A DNA stretch of 64,000 nt from Eilatimonas milleporae (lineage in GTDB: Bacteria; Pseudomonadota; Alphaproteobacteria; Sphingomonadales; Kordiimonadaceae), in NCBI RefSeq assembly GCF_003688555.1, contig NZ_REFR01000014.1, positions 248,001-312,000 on the forward strand, given 5' to 3'. Shown in pieces: positions 25,012-33,169 of this stretch. A program made the position numbers and the translations under genes. The stretch's first letter is position 1. Each line of letters opens with the position of its first letter. The notes below the pieces were generated by a model, which was not told the origin of the DNA, did no database searches, and was given only the letters and a program-made list of their open reading frames with translations.

Positions 25012-26952
25012 TTAATCCGCTGGGCTTAAACGCAAAATGGCACTGCGTTCAGCGGATATTTCCGTTAGCCGTGAAGACAATTCAGTTGTCATGTCTTCGA
25101 GTCGATCTCGGGCTTGGCCTGGATCGGTAAAGATCGCGTCTATTTCATCGAGTTGGGCTTCGAACAGCTTGAGTTGGGCAGCCACTGCCTCGCCGAGCGC
25201 CTCCTGCCAGCGTGTCGCTTCGCCATCAGGATCCGGCAGTTCAAGCAGAGACTTTCCAAGCGCACTCTCTAGGATCTTATGTCCTGCCCCTCTGTCACCT
25301 CCACGTATAAGATGTCGAATACCAGAATAAAGACCAGCAACCACGGAGGCAACAGCAGGAATCCACGCCACGCTCAGTCCGATCCCCGTCACCCCCATAC
25401 TTACGCTGGCTGACGCCATAGATCCCGCGAAGCCGGCTGCAGCGGCAACATCAACCCCCCGATCGATTTCAATACCCGGTGCCGACGAGGCTGAGAAGTC
25501 AATATCATTTTCGCTCTGCGTGGGCAGGTCGTCGAAAAAATCGATCTTCGAAAGTACCCGGTTTAGAAGCGCCTGTCGACGTACGATCCGAGGCCTAGCT
25601 TCTTGGAGAAGTCTCTTGACACAGAAATTGGTATATTCGGCCGCATGTTTGGAGAACGTAGCCTCTATGCTGCTGCCGAGTATCTCCAGCGCTTCGTTGT
25701 CATAATTTTCCCGGGCTTCCCAATCATCCTTCAGCGCCCCGAGTCCGCGAGCTATATCCCCTCTGAGTGTGACTGCCGCCGATGTCACCTCCTTTGCAGC
25801 TTCACGATCTCGCTCGAATTGCTCCGGGTCGTTTTCCGCCGCTGTCCACGCATGCACTGCAAGTCTACGCTCGTCATTCAGCGTCCCTCTGGCACGCACG
25901 ACATCTGCTCCGCCGGTTTCTCCAGAAAGAAGTGCATCCAGCACTGCCTTGCGGCGGCGCACCATGGTTTGGAATTCGTCCACAGCCTGGATTGTGAGTG
26001 CAACGCCACGCTTCAACACCACAGTCACCGAGCGTTGTTCGATCACTTGGGCGATCTGAGCCAGCGCTGCCTGGCCCTCGAGATCAAGTGCACTGTCTAT
26101 CTCATTGGTTGCCCGCTCCCCAGACGAAAGCCGTCGAAGATTTGTGACAAATGTCTTCTTTAGAACGTGTTCAGAAAGCTCACCGGCGACAGCTTCCACA
26201 AACCCCTGCCGATACTCTTCAATTCTATCGCGCTCTAATCCGTCTTCCACGTCGTCGAAGGCGGACCTGTTGGTGTTGTAAATCAACACCCCAACCTGAT
26301 CGAAGATGTCTGCTGAGCCTAGTAAGCGTTTCAAGGCTCCATAACCTGAGCGTTCGCGCGTAACACCGGCAATGGCATGCTCTCTATGGGACAGGAAGAA
26401 ACTCGTCTGCTCTCTCACCTCAGTTGATACGCCTTCTCCGCCAGGAATATCCACAAGCGTCAGTCCGCCGGCGAGTGTGCCATTATTGATCTCAATCTCC
26501 AGCCACTTGACCATCTTTTCATTATTTTTATTAAATTTTTGAAGTGCATATTTCCCAAACTCTTTTTTACTTAGATTTTTGAGAATGCATTCGGTGCCTT
26601 CATCGTCAGTCACAACGCGGTATTGCGGCTCATCCTGTTCTCCAAAACTAATGTAGGTTGCTGCGACAGTGCCAGGCTGAGATCTTTCCGTAGGCACAAT
26701 ATCTGAGTATTCGCCGAGAATGGCGTTGATGAGGGTTGATTTTCCAACGCCCTCCGCACCTATCACCCCAAATTGGGCCTGATCAGCAGCCAAAAAGCGG
26801 ATACACTGGCTCAGACGTGACTTTTGCGCGGTCAATGCGGGACCCAAAAGTTCTGCCATTGTCGACAACCGATCCAATGAGGCCTGCATGCGTTTTCTCG
26901 ACTCGCCAAACTGTTGCATGACAGTTCGGGGCGACTTGATTTGCGATTGCAT
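25012..26952 (-). CDS. Dynamin-like GTPase with hydrophobic membrane segment, first of a pair
   Basis: The 646-residue protein has G1 GAEGVGKST at about 65-73, G3 DIPGGEG at about 168-174, and long helical regions. A glycine- and alanine-rich hydrophobic stretch at about 500-546 (AAAAGFAGSMASASVSMGV and WIPAVASVVAGLY) is placed like the membrane paddle of bacterial dynamins. A canonical G4 NKxD is not evident. The two proteins probably form hetero-oligomers at a membrane. ATG 26952 has GGGA 6 nt upstream. The gene lies in an AT-rich island next to tRNA-Arg and a decayed recombinase, which suggests transfer. Confidence 0.8.
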   Translation of the reverse strand: MQSQIKSPRTVMQQFGESRKRMQASLDRLSTMAELLGPALTAQKSRLSQCIRFLAADQAQFGVIGAEGVGKSTLINAILGEYSDIVPTERSQPGTVAATYISFGEQDEPQYRVVTDDEGTECILKNLSKKEFGKYALQKFNKNNEKMVKWLEIEINNGTLAGGLTLVDIPGGEGVSTEVREQTSFFLSHREHAIAGVTRERSGYGALKRLLGSADIFDQVGVLIYNTNRSAFDDVEDGLERDRIEEYRQGFVEAVAGELSEHVLKKTFVTNLRRLSSGERATNEIDSALDLEGQAALAQIAQVIEQRSVTVVLKRGVALTIQAVDEFQTMVRRRKAVLDALLSGETGGADVVRARGTLNDERRLAVHAWTAAENDPEQFERDREAAKEVTSAAVTLRGDIARGLGALKDDWEARENYDNEALEILGSSIEATFSKHAAEYTNFCVKRLLQEARPRIVRRQALLNRVLSKIDFFDDLPTQSENDIDFSASSAPGIEIDRGVDVAAAAGFAGSMASASVSMGVTGIGLSVAWIPAVASVVAGLYSGIRHLIRGGDRGAGHKILESALGKSLLELPDPDGEATRWQEALGEAVAAQLKLFEAQLDEIDAIFTDPGQARDRLEDMTTELSSRLTEISAERSAILRLSPAD

Positions 26953-27243
26953 ATTTTCCCACTCTATTGAAGATCAAATCCAAAATGCGAGCTCAAATAA
27001 GTCTTCACTTCCTCTGTTGGGTCCTCACCGTTAACAACTCGCCAACACCGATCCATATTTTTCCAAGCCTATCATGCCGTCGGTGTTTAACGCCTCTAAA
27101 AATAGATCTTCTTGACCCGCCACCTACAACATAGCCAGTTTCTGTGTAGTGTTTGCGTGTTGGATTTGGAAGAGCGTCCATCCCCCTTGTTATGGGCCAC
27201 TTTTCGTGAGGGTTTTTGGGATCGGCGGACGCATCCCTAGTGC
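26953..27243. other. AT-rich intergenic DNA with broken frames on the minus strand
   Basis: This stretch lies upstream of the GTPase pair. On the minus strand an open frame covers 27005-27325 (segments EKWPITRGMDALPNPTRKH and GGGSRRSIFRGVKHRRHDRL). In another frame the sequence CWRVVNGEDPTEEV runs to a stop near 26971, just before the GTPase start. These may be one frameshifted gene or noise. No family was recognised. Confidence 0.3.
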
Positions 27244-27640
27244 CTGATGTGGCAGGATCAAAGGCGTTGAAGATGCTCGAACAGCCATGCGCCAAGAGGT
27301 CAAAGGAGTCGATGCAAACGTTCACAAGCTCTCAGACCGTTTGGTCGATGCTGAGAGCACGTCGGTAATTCAAGCGTACGAACGCAGGATCAGAAAATTA
27401 GAGCGCGGCACTTAGAATTGACAGAAAAACTCTCAAATGCCCCTAAACCGCAGCATACTTGGGAAGAGTTGTTCGAACACGCTATGGAATTCCTGTCAAG
27501 TCCTTGGAAACTCTGGGCCTCTGATAGATACGAGGACAAGCGCGCAGTCCTAAAACTCACGTTTGCGGACCGATTAGCATGAGTTCGAAGGAAAGGGTTT
27601 TAACACCAAATATCTCTATGCACTTCAAGGCTTTAAAAGA
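27244..27640 (+). pseudogene. Serine recombinase C-terminal remnant with frameshifts
   Basis: Conceptual translation across frames gives KLSDRLVDAESTSVIQAYE, RRIRKLER, then after a frameshift LTEKLSNAPKPQHTWEELFE, HAMEFLSSPWKLW and RAVLKLTFADRLA, then after another shift TPNISMHFKALKDF. This is the ordered C-terminus of large serine recombinases, with the coiled coil and the SNPWKLW and LAFADRL blocks. At least two frameshifts and the missing catalytic domain make it non-functional. It ends 23 bp before the tRNA-Arg 3' end. Confidence 0.75.
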
Positions 27641-27662
27641 TTTTTGTGGGACAAAAAGGAAA

Positions 27663-27739
27663 TGGCGCGCCGGGGAGGATTCGAACCCCCGACCCCCAGA
27701 TTCGTAGTCTGGTGCTCTATCCAGCTGAGCTACCGGCGC
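27663..27739 (-). tRNA. tRNA-Arg (anticodon ACG)
   Basis: The minus strand folds into a full cloverleaf: acceptor GCGCCGG/CCGGCGC, D-arm GCTCAGCTGGATAGAGC, anticodon loop CTACGAA with ACG, T-loop TTCGAAT with stem GGGGG/CCTCC, discriminator G and encoded CCA. The 3' end faces the AT-rich island, the usual side for element insertion. Confidence 0.97.
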
Positions 27740-28001
27740 CAAGCCGTCCTGCGTCATGGGGGTTTGAGGGTCTGTTTCCGCCGCCTGTTCGGCACCGGCC
27801 CCATGAGGCGTGCGGCGCAACCTAATCAGCTTGCCCGGCAAATGCAAGCCCCAATTGGTCGTGTACGCGGATGGGCCGCGGATGGGCCATGAGCCCCTGA
27901 AAATCGGCCTGGACAGGGCCGGCGGCCTTGCCAAGACCGGGCCGCGCGGTCTAGCGTCACGGCCAAACGACGCCCTGACAAACCCCCACGGATATCCGGA
28001 C

Positions 28002-28589
28002 ATGACCCGCCGCCCGTTCCCGCCCACATCCCGCCCATCTGCGGCTCGTACAGCAAAGCGGGTGCCCACCCGGCGCGGCCTGGCCGCCCTGATCACGGTG
28101 ACGGCGGTGACGGCCCTGTCCGCCTGCAGCGGCAGCGACTGGCCGCGTCTGAGCGACCCCCTGCCCAGGGCCGAGGACCGGCAGCGCGTGATCGAGCGCG
28201 CCCGGCCGGCGGAACCGCTGCGCGCGCCGGACCCGGTGCCCGCCACCGTGGCGGAGGCCGAAAGCCTTCTGTCCGCAATTGCCGCCGCCCTGCGGGCCGA
28301 TCGCCAGGCGTTCGAGGCCGCCCTGTCCGCCTTGACGGACAACAGGCCGGAGGACACTGCACCGGTCGGGCGCAGCGACTGGATCGCCGCCCAACTGGCC
28401 CTGACGCGGCTGAGCCACACCAGCGAACGCCTGGACCCGCTGGCCGACATGGCCCCCGATACCGAAACGGATGCCGACGCAAACACCGGCGCCATGGCCC
28501 CCGTCAGGGACCAGGCCGCCCGCCTGCGCCGCGAAACCGACGCCTATGTGGTCACCGCCCGCAAGCGCCTGGGCCGTCTGCAAAACTGA
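28002..28589 (+). CDS. Putative lipoprotein
   Basis: The 195-residue protein has a basic N-terminus, the hydrophobic segment GLAALITVTAVTAL and lipobox LSAC at about residue 44, so it should be lipidated. The mature part is alanine-rich and helical (AEAESLLSAIAAALRADRQ). No domain is recognised. ATG 28002 is chosen because it gives a plausible signal; the frame stays open upstream to 27810 over tRNA-flanking DNA without signal features. The 262-bp gap before it shows nothing else. Confidence 0.65.
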   Translation: MTRRPFPPTSRPSAARTAKRVPTRRGLAALITVTAVTALSACSGSDWPRLSDPLPRAEDRQRVIERARPAEPLRAPDPVPATVAEAESLLSAIAAALRADRQAFEAALSALTDNRPEDTAPVGRSDWIAAQLALTRLSHTSERLDPLADMAPDTETDADANTGAMAPVRDQAARLRRETDAYVVTARKRLGRLQN

Positions 28590-28711
28590 CCCCGTTTTCT
28601 TAGGGTCAATTCTCAGGATTAATTCCCAGAGCCCATTCCAAGGGCCAACCCAATCTGCGCGCGCGGTATGACTGTGCGTGAGGCACGGCAGGGCGCAGGC
28701 CGTGGCGGCAC

Positions 28712-29638
28712 TCAGGGCGTGGCGGCGGCAACCGCTTTTGCGACGGCGCGGACCACACAGTCCGCCGCCATCACCCCCGCCACGGTCAGGGCCAACGGTA
28801 CAGGGGTATCAGGGGCATCCAAAGCGCGCGCGCCCGTGGACAGCGCGAACAGCGTATCGCCGTCAAACGGCGTGTGAATGGGCCGGATGGCACGGGCCAG
28901 GCCGTCCTGCGCCATAATCGCCAGGCGCCGACACTGCGCCTTGTCCAGGGCCAGATTGGTGGCCACCGCGCCAATGGTGGTGTTGCCGCCAAGCAGCCCG
29001 GCCTTGGGCAGCGTCACCCGGCCATGCACGGGAGCGGCGCCCCCGGCGGCATCGGTCACCGCGCCGAAACTGTTGACGGCGATCAGCGCCGCGACCCGGA
29101 TACCGTCATCGCTGACCAGGCTGGCGCTGCCGATCCCGCCGGCCCGGTCCCCGGCGCGGGCGCCGTAGCCCGCGCCGGCGGTGCCCTGGATAACGGGGCC
29201 ATCGCTGACTGCCGCCAGAGCGTCCCGGCCCAGGCGGGCATAGGGCGGGGTCTCCCCCCAGTCCTTGTCGCCGCCATTGGCGAGGTCGAACAGAATGGCC
29301 GACGGCACCACCGGCACCGCCCGCGCGCCCAGGGGAAGTCCGGTGCCGCGCGCTGACAGGGCGGCGACCACGGCATCCGCCGCGCCGAGGCCGAACACCG
29401 ACCCGCCCGACAGCACCAGGCCATGAAACCCGTCGACCAGACAGGTCGGGTCCAACGCGTCGGTGTCACGGGTGCCGGGCCCGCCGCCGCGCACATCCAC
29501 CCCCATGGCGACCGGCCTGTCGGGCAGGATGACGGTAACACCGGTTTTCACATCCGCGTCCGCCGCCTGACCGACGGCGATGCCGTCAATATCCGTCAGA
29601 CAGTCCTTCGGGCCGGGCCGGGTGATGGTGTCGTGCAT
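28712..29638 (-). CDS. P1 family peptidase (DmpA/NylC fold)
   Basis: These N-terminal nucleophile hydrolases process themselves before a Ser or Thr and then act as aminopeptidases or amidases. The 308-residue protein shows GVDVRGGGPGTRDTDAL near the N-terminus, SGGSVFGLGAADAV, and the cleavage region GGNTTIGAVATN, where the Thr after Asn is the likely nucleophile. The substrate is unknown. It follows the histidine kinase on the same strand, with a short tandem repeat between them. Confidence 0.88.
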   Translation of the reverse strand: MHDTITRPGPKDCLTDIDGIAVGQAADADVKTGVTVILPDRPVAMGVDVRGGGPGTRDTDALDPTCLVDGFHGLVLSGGSVFGLGAADAVVAALSARGTGLPLGARAVPVVPSAILFDLANGGDKDWGETPPYARLGRDALAAVSDGPVIQGTAGAGYGARAGDRAGGIGSASLVSDDGIRVAALIAVNSFGAVTDAAGGAAPVHGRVTLPKAGLLGGNTTIGAVATNLALDKAQCRRLAIMAQDGLARAIRPIHTPFDGDTLFALSTGARALDAPDTPVPLALTVAGVMAADCVVRAVAKAVAAATP

Positions 29639-29698
29639 GATTTCGTCTCCACACGGGTGGGCTGGGTTTGGGGGTGCATCGCCGGGCAGGCCGGTGGC

Positions 29699-29750
29699 CC
29701 GTCACAGATAGCCCGTCACAGATAGCCCGTCACAGATAGCCCGTCACAGG
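29699..29750. repeat. 14-bp tandem repeat, 3.7 copies
   Basis: The unit CCCGTCACAGATAG is repeated exactly three times and then partially, between the kinase and the P1 peptidase. It is noncoding and may vary in copy number. Confidence 0.9.
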
Positions 29751-29769
29751 CCCCAATCACAGGCCAGTT

Positions 29770-31173
29770 TCACAGGCTGTCATCCTCGCCGGGCAGGCAT
29801 ATGGTGAACACCGTGCCGGTGCCGCCGGTTTCACCGACGGCGATGCGGCCGCCATGGGCGACGACGATATCGCGGGCGATCGACAGGCCCAGGCCCGACC
29901 CGCCGGGCCGCCCCGAGGACTGAAACGCCTTGAACAGGGTGGGGCGCAGGCTGTCGGGGATGCCGGGGCCCTCGTCGCGGATGGCGATATGGGCGGTGCC
30001 ATCCTCGTCCTTGGTGGCGGAAACATGGATGGCGCCGTGATCGTCCTGCACCTCGCGGGCGTTGCGGCACAGATTCATGATCACCCGGTGCAGCTGGTCC
30101 GGGTCGCCGTAAACGGTCAGCCCGTCCGCAATGTCGGAGGTAAAGCGGAAATGCGGTTCATCCCGCAGGCCGAGGGCACTCGCCACCTCCACCACAAGGG
30201 CGTCCAGGTCGTACCACTGCTTCTCCGGGGCGGGTTCCGCCGCACGGCCGTGGCGGATGGTCCGCTCGCACAGGGCAATGGCGCGGCTGACCGCGTTGAC
30301 CAATCGGTCCGAGACCCGCTTCACCCCCGGATGGTCCACCCGTTTCAGCGCGCCGGAGGACAGCTGGATGGTGGACAAGATATTGCGCAGGTCATGATTG
30401 ATCTTGGCCACCGCCTCGCCCAGTTCGGCGAGTCGCGCCTTTTGCTGCATGGACCGGCGCACATCCTGCTGCATGCGCGCCAGCTCCCGCTCGATAATGC
30501 CGATTTCATCGCGCCGCCGTGTGTGCGCCTTCAGCTTTGTCGGCCGGGTCGGTTGGCGGCTGAAGGCAACGATGTTGTTTTTCAGGCGGCGCATGGGCCT
30601 GACAACCAGCCAGTGCAGTGCCAGATAGACCAGAATACCGGTGAAAATGGACACCAGCAGCGACAACAGCAGAAGGCTGCGGGCATAATCGACCATGGCG
30701 TCGTAAAGCGGCGCCTCATCCAGGGTGATTTCCAGAAACCGTGTTGCCGGCAGCAGCGGGCGGCCCATCACCCGGATCACCCGCGTGCCCTTGGCGCCCA
30801 GCGCCTCGAACGCATCGCCGATCAGGCCGCCAAGCGTCGGATTGCGCAGGTCGTAACTGGCATTGGCCTCTTCCGGCATGGCGCCGAATCCCAGCATCAG
30901 GCTGATATCCTCACGCCGCATGACAACGGCGATCACTCCGGCGGTGGCCAGCAGTTCCTGCTCCAGCGCCGGGCTTACCGCATTGTTGGGCGCCTCCTCC
31001 AGGCTGAGGGCGGCGATCTGGGCGGCGACCAGGCGCTCCTCCAGATAGCTCTGGCGAAAGGCCGCCAGCGTCGGCACGAAGATCAGCGCTTCCAGAATGG
31101 TGACGAACAAAATCGTCAGCAGAAGCAGCCGGGAACGCAGACTGGATGTAAAAGGTCGGTAATAGTCGGACAT
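29770..31173 (-). CDS. Sensor histidine kinase
   Basis: The protein has two membrane helices (about 17-38 and 172-196), a periplasmic loop, a HAMP-like linker and a kinase core. The phospho-His is in AKINHDLRNILSTIQLSS, the N box in NLCRNAREVQDDHG, and the G boxes in DEGPGIPDSL and GGSGLGLSIARDIV. No response regulator lies beside it, so its partner is elsewhere. ATG 31173 follows an in-frame GTG at 31176. The signal sensed is unknown. Confidence 0.92.
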   Translation of the reverse strand: MSDYYRPFTSSLRSRLLLLTILFVTILEALIFVPTLAAFRQSYLEERLVAAQIAALSLEEAPNNAVSPALEQELLATAGVIAVVMRREDISLMLGFGAMPEEANASYDLRNPTLGGLIGDAFEALGAKGTRVIRVMGRPLLPATRFLEITLDEAPLYDAMVDYARSLLLLSLLVSIFTGILVYLALHWLVVRPMRRLKNNIVAFSRQPTRPTKLKAHTRRRDEIGIIERELARMQQDVRRSMQQKARLAELGEAVAKINHDLRNILSTIQLSSGALKRVDHPGVKRVSDRLVNAVSRAIALCERTIRHGRAAEPAPEKQWYDLDALVVEVASALGLRDEPHFRFTSDIADGLTVYGDPDQLHRVIMNLCRNAREVQDDHGAIHVSATKDEDGTAHIAIRDEGPGIPDSLRPTLFKAFQSSGRPGGSGLGLSIARDIVVAHGGRIAVGETGGTGTVFTICLPGEDDSL

Positions 31174-31581
31174 CACGGGCCGGATTTGGGAACGGACAGC
31201 GTCTATTTAGAAGCGGCCCCGCCGTCCATGCAAGCTGCAATCTCCGTCCACAGGGAACTATTGCCCGGAACAGTTGCCCCAAAACAGGTACTCTGACACA
31301 CTAACCGGGGATAGTGGTCCGCACCCGCCAACCGGGCCAGCGCCTCAAAGAGCGTTACCCAGGGCCGTGACTTCAGAGCCGACACCCAAACCCGGCACCG
31401 GCGGCAATTGACACAGGCAGGCCAAGCCGGTATAGAGCCCGGCTATGTTTTCGCCGGGGCGCCCAACAGGGCCGCGCCGGATATGACACCGTCCGTTCGG
31501 GCATGGTTTTCCATTCACCGGACCGGGCAAACAAATCACGCCCCGCGCGCCCGCCGCGCCCGGCGAGTATGGAGAAGACCA
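31174..31581. other. Divergent intergenic region upstream of rpmH
   Basis: About 400 bp separate the kinase from rpmH and should contain both promoters. GGAGA lies 6 nt before the rpmH GTG. No DnaA-box cluster, RNA gene or strong palindrome was seen, so it is not called an origin. Confidence 0.4.
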
Positions 31582-31716
31582 GTGAAACGCACTTTTCAGC
31601 CCAGCGTCATCGTGCGCAAGCGCCGCCACGGTTTCCGCGCCCGTATGGCCACCGTTGCCGGCCGCAAGATCCTCAATGCGCGGCGCGGCAAGGGCCGCAA
31701 GCGCCTGTCCGCATAA
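31582..31716 (+). CDS. rpmH: 50S ribosomal protein L34
   Basis: The 44-residue basic protein has the universal L34 sequence: [34 protein letters not shown] and a basic end GKGRKRLSA. It starts with GTG at 31582, with GGAGAAG 5-6 nt upstream. It opens the conserved rpmH-rnpA-yidD-yidC-engB block and lies 197 bp before the rnpA frame. Confidence 0.98.
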   Translation: MKRTFQPSVIVRKRRHGFRARMATVAGRKILNARRGKGRKRLSA

Positions 31717-31913
31717 GACGGCACCCGGCCCCTGACAGGGCCGGTCCGCGACCGGGCCGCAGGGACAAAGGGCGGGCACCCCCCGCGAAAATCCCGGCCG
31801 CACATAAGCCCGGCAACAGACAATTGCAGCCGACCGACGCCCCCCGTCGGTCGGCTTTATTCTGTGATGCCATTTCTGTGACGACAGGACGGACAAAGGA
31901 CGGATACGGGCAC

Positions 31914-33149
31914 ATGACGCAGACGGGGCAAGACAGGCCGAACCCATCGGCACCGCCCGGTACCGCCCCGGCGGTGGACGGGGGCACCATGTCCTCTGCG
32001 TCCCACAAGTCTCCAAAACGTCCTGAGTCCTCAAAGCCCCCTGAGTCGCAAACGCCCCGCATACAATACGGCCGGCTAACCCGGCGGGCCGAGTATCTGG
32101 CGGTCGCGGCAACGGGGCGCAAATGGATCACCCCGGCCTTTATCCTGCAGGCGAAACCCGGCGGCACCGGGGCCGGAGCGGAAACGGACGTCCGTCCCGA
32201 AGATCAAAGTGATAACCCGCCTGATCATCAGGCCGATACCCGGACCGATAGCCAGGCGGACGACAAAGCAGGCACACCCGCCGGCGGCGCACGCATCGGC
32301 TTCACCGTCTCGCGCAAGGTGGGCAAGGCCGTGGTGCGCAACCGCGCCCGGCGCCGATTGAAGGACGCCGCCCGCGCCGTGCTGCCGCGTCACGCCGCGC
32401 CGGGCTGGGACTATGTTCTGGTGGGCCGACAGGCGGCGGTCGCCTACCCCTTCGACCGTTTGCAAAGTGACCTGAAATGGGCCCTGCGCAAGCTGGCGGC
32501 GGGCGCCGATTTGACAAAACCGGCAGGCCGGGGCCGACGCCCCTCCGGCGTGGCCGGCCGCACCGGGGGGCAAAACCCACCGGCCGACAAACGCGCCGCG
32601 AAAAAAAGGCCGACGACTGGCAACGGCCCTAAGAAAAACCGGGACACATCCCCCGCAGGTCACGACGCTCCCGGCACCGGGACGGACGATAGGGTCGCTG
32701 ATAAAGCAGTCGACAAAACGGCGCCCGAAACCGGCAACAGGCATGATGCCTGCTGCTGTCAGGCCGGGCAAAACAGGGCGCGCCCCGCCGGCACCACCGG
32801 ACCAAACGGACCGGTGGGTGCTGCCGGGGCCGGAAAAAACGACGCACCCCTCAGCCTGGCGGCGCGCGGTGCGGTCCTGCTGATACGCGGCTATCAGCTT
32901 GTTTTATCGCCACTTTTGGGACCGAACTGCCGGTTTCAGCCAACCTGCAGTCAATATGCGCTGGAAGCCGTGCGTCTGCACGGTGGACTCAAAGGGTCAT
33001 GGCTGGCAATAAGGCGCGTCATGCGGTGTCACCCATGGGGGGGACACGGCTACGATCCGGTGACGCCGCGCGGCGTCACCGGGCATAAAAAAACACCAAA
33101 AGGCGGGCACGCCGGCAAGCAAGGCCGGCCAGCGCGCGAAAACAACTGA
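31914..33149 (+). CDS. rnpA-yidD: Fused RNase P protein component (RnpA) and YidD insertion factor
   Basis: One uninterrupted 411-codon frame encodes two normally separate proteins. Residues 52-196 are RnpA, the protein subunit of RNase P, with the RNR helix [17 protein letters not shown] at 138-154. RnpA itself carries a 40-residue hydrophilic insert (about 83-126). A 110-residue low-complexity linker (197-308) follows. Residues 314-384 are a complete Yid[23 protein letters not shown] and [13 protein letters not shown], with its conserved cysteines. The linker contains no Met; a GTG at 32814 could allow separate initiation of YidD but has no clear ribosome binding site. Order and neighbours are those of the standard block. 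Confidence 0.92.
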   Translation: MTQTGQDRPNPSAPPGTAPAVDGGTMSSASHKSPKRPESSKPPESQTPRIQYGRLTRRAEYLAVAATGRKWITPAFILQAKPGGTGAGAETDVRPEDQSDNPPDHQADTRTDSQADDKAGTPAGGARIGFTVSRKVGKAVVRNRARRRLKDAARAVLPRHAAPGWDYVLVGRQAAVAYPFDRLQSDLKWALRKLAAGADLTKPAGRGRRPSGVAGRTGGQNPPADKRAAKKRPTTGNGPKKNRDTSPAGHDAPGTGTDDRVADKAVDKTAPETGNRHDACCCQAGQNRARPAGTTGPNGPVGAAGAGKNDAPLSLAARGAVLLIRGYQLVLSPLLGPNCRFQPTCSQYALEAVRLHGGLKGSWLAIRRVMRCHPWGGHGYDPVTPRGVTGHKKTPKGGHAGKQGRPARENN

Positions 33150-33169
33150 CTGTCGGGATGATGTGAGTG

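Noticed and set aside
31174-31581. Replication origin upstream of rpmH
   Set aside because: rpmH adjoins oriC in some bacteria, but no DnaA-box cluster or dnaA gene is visible.
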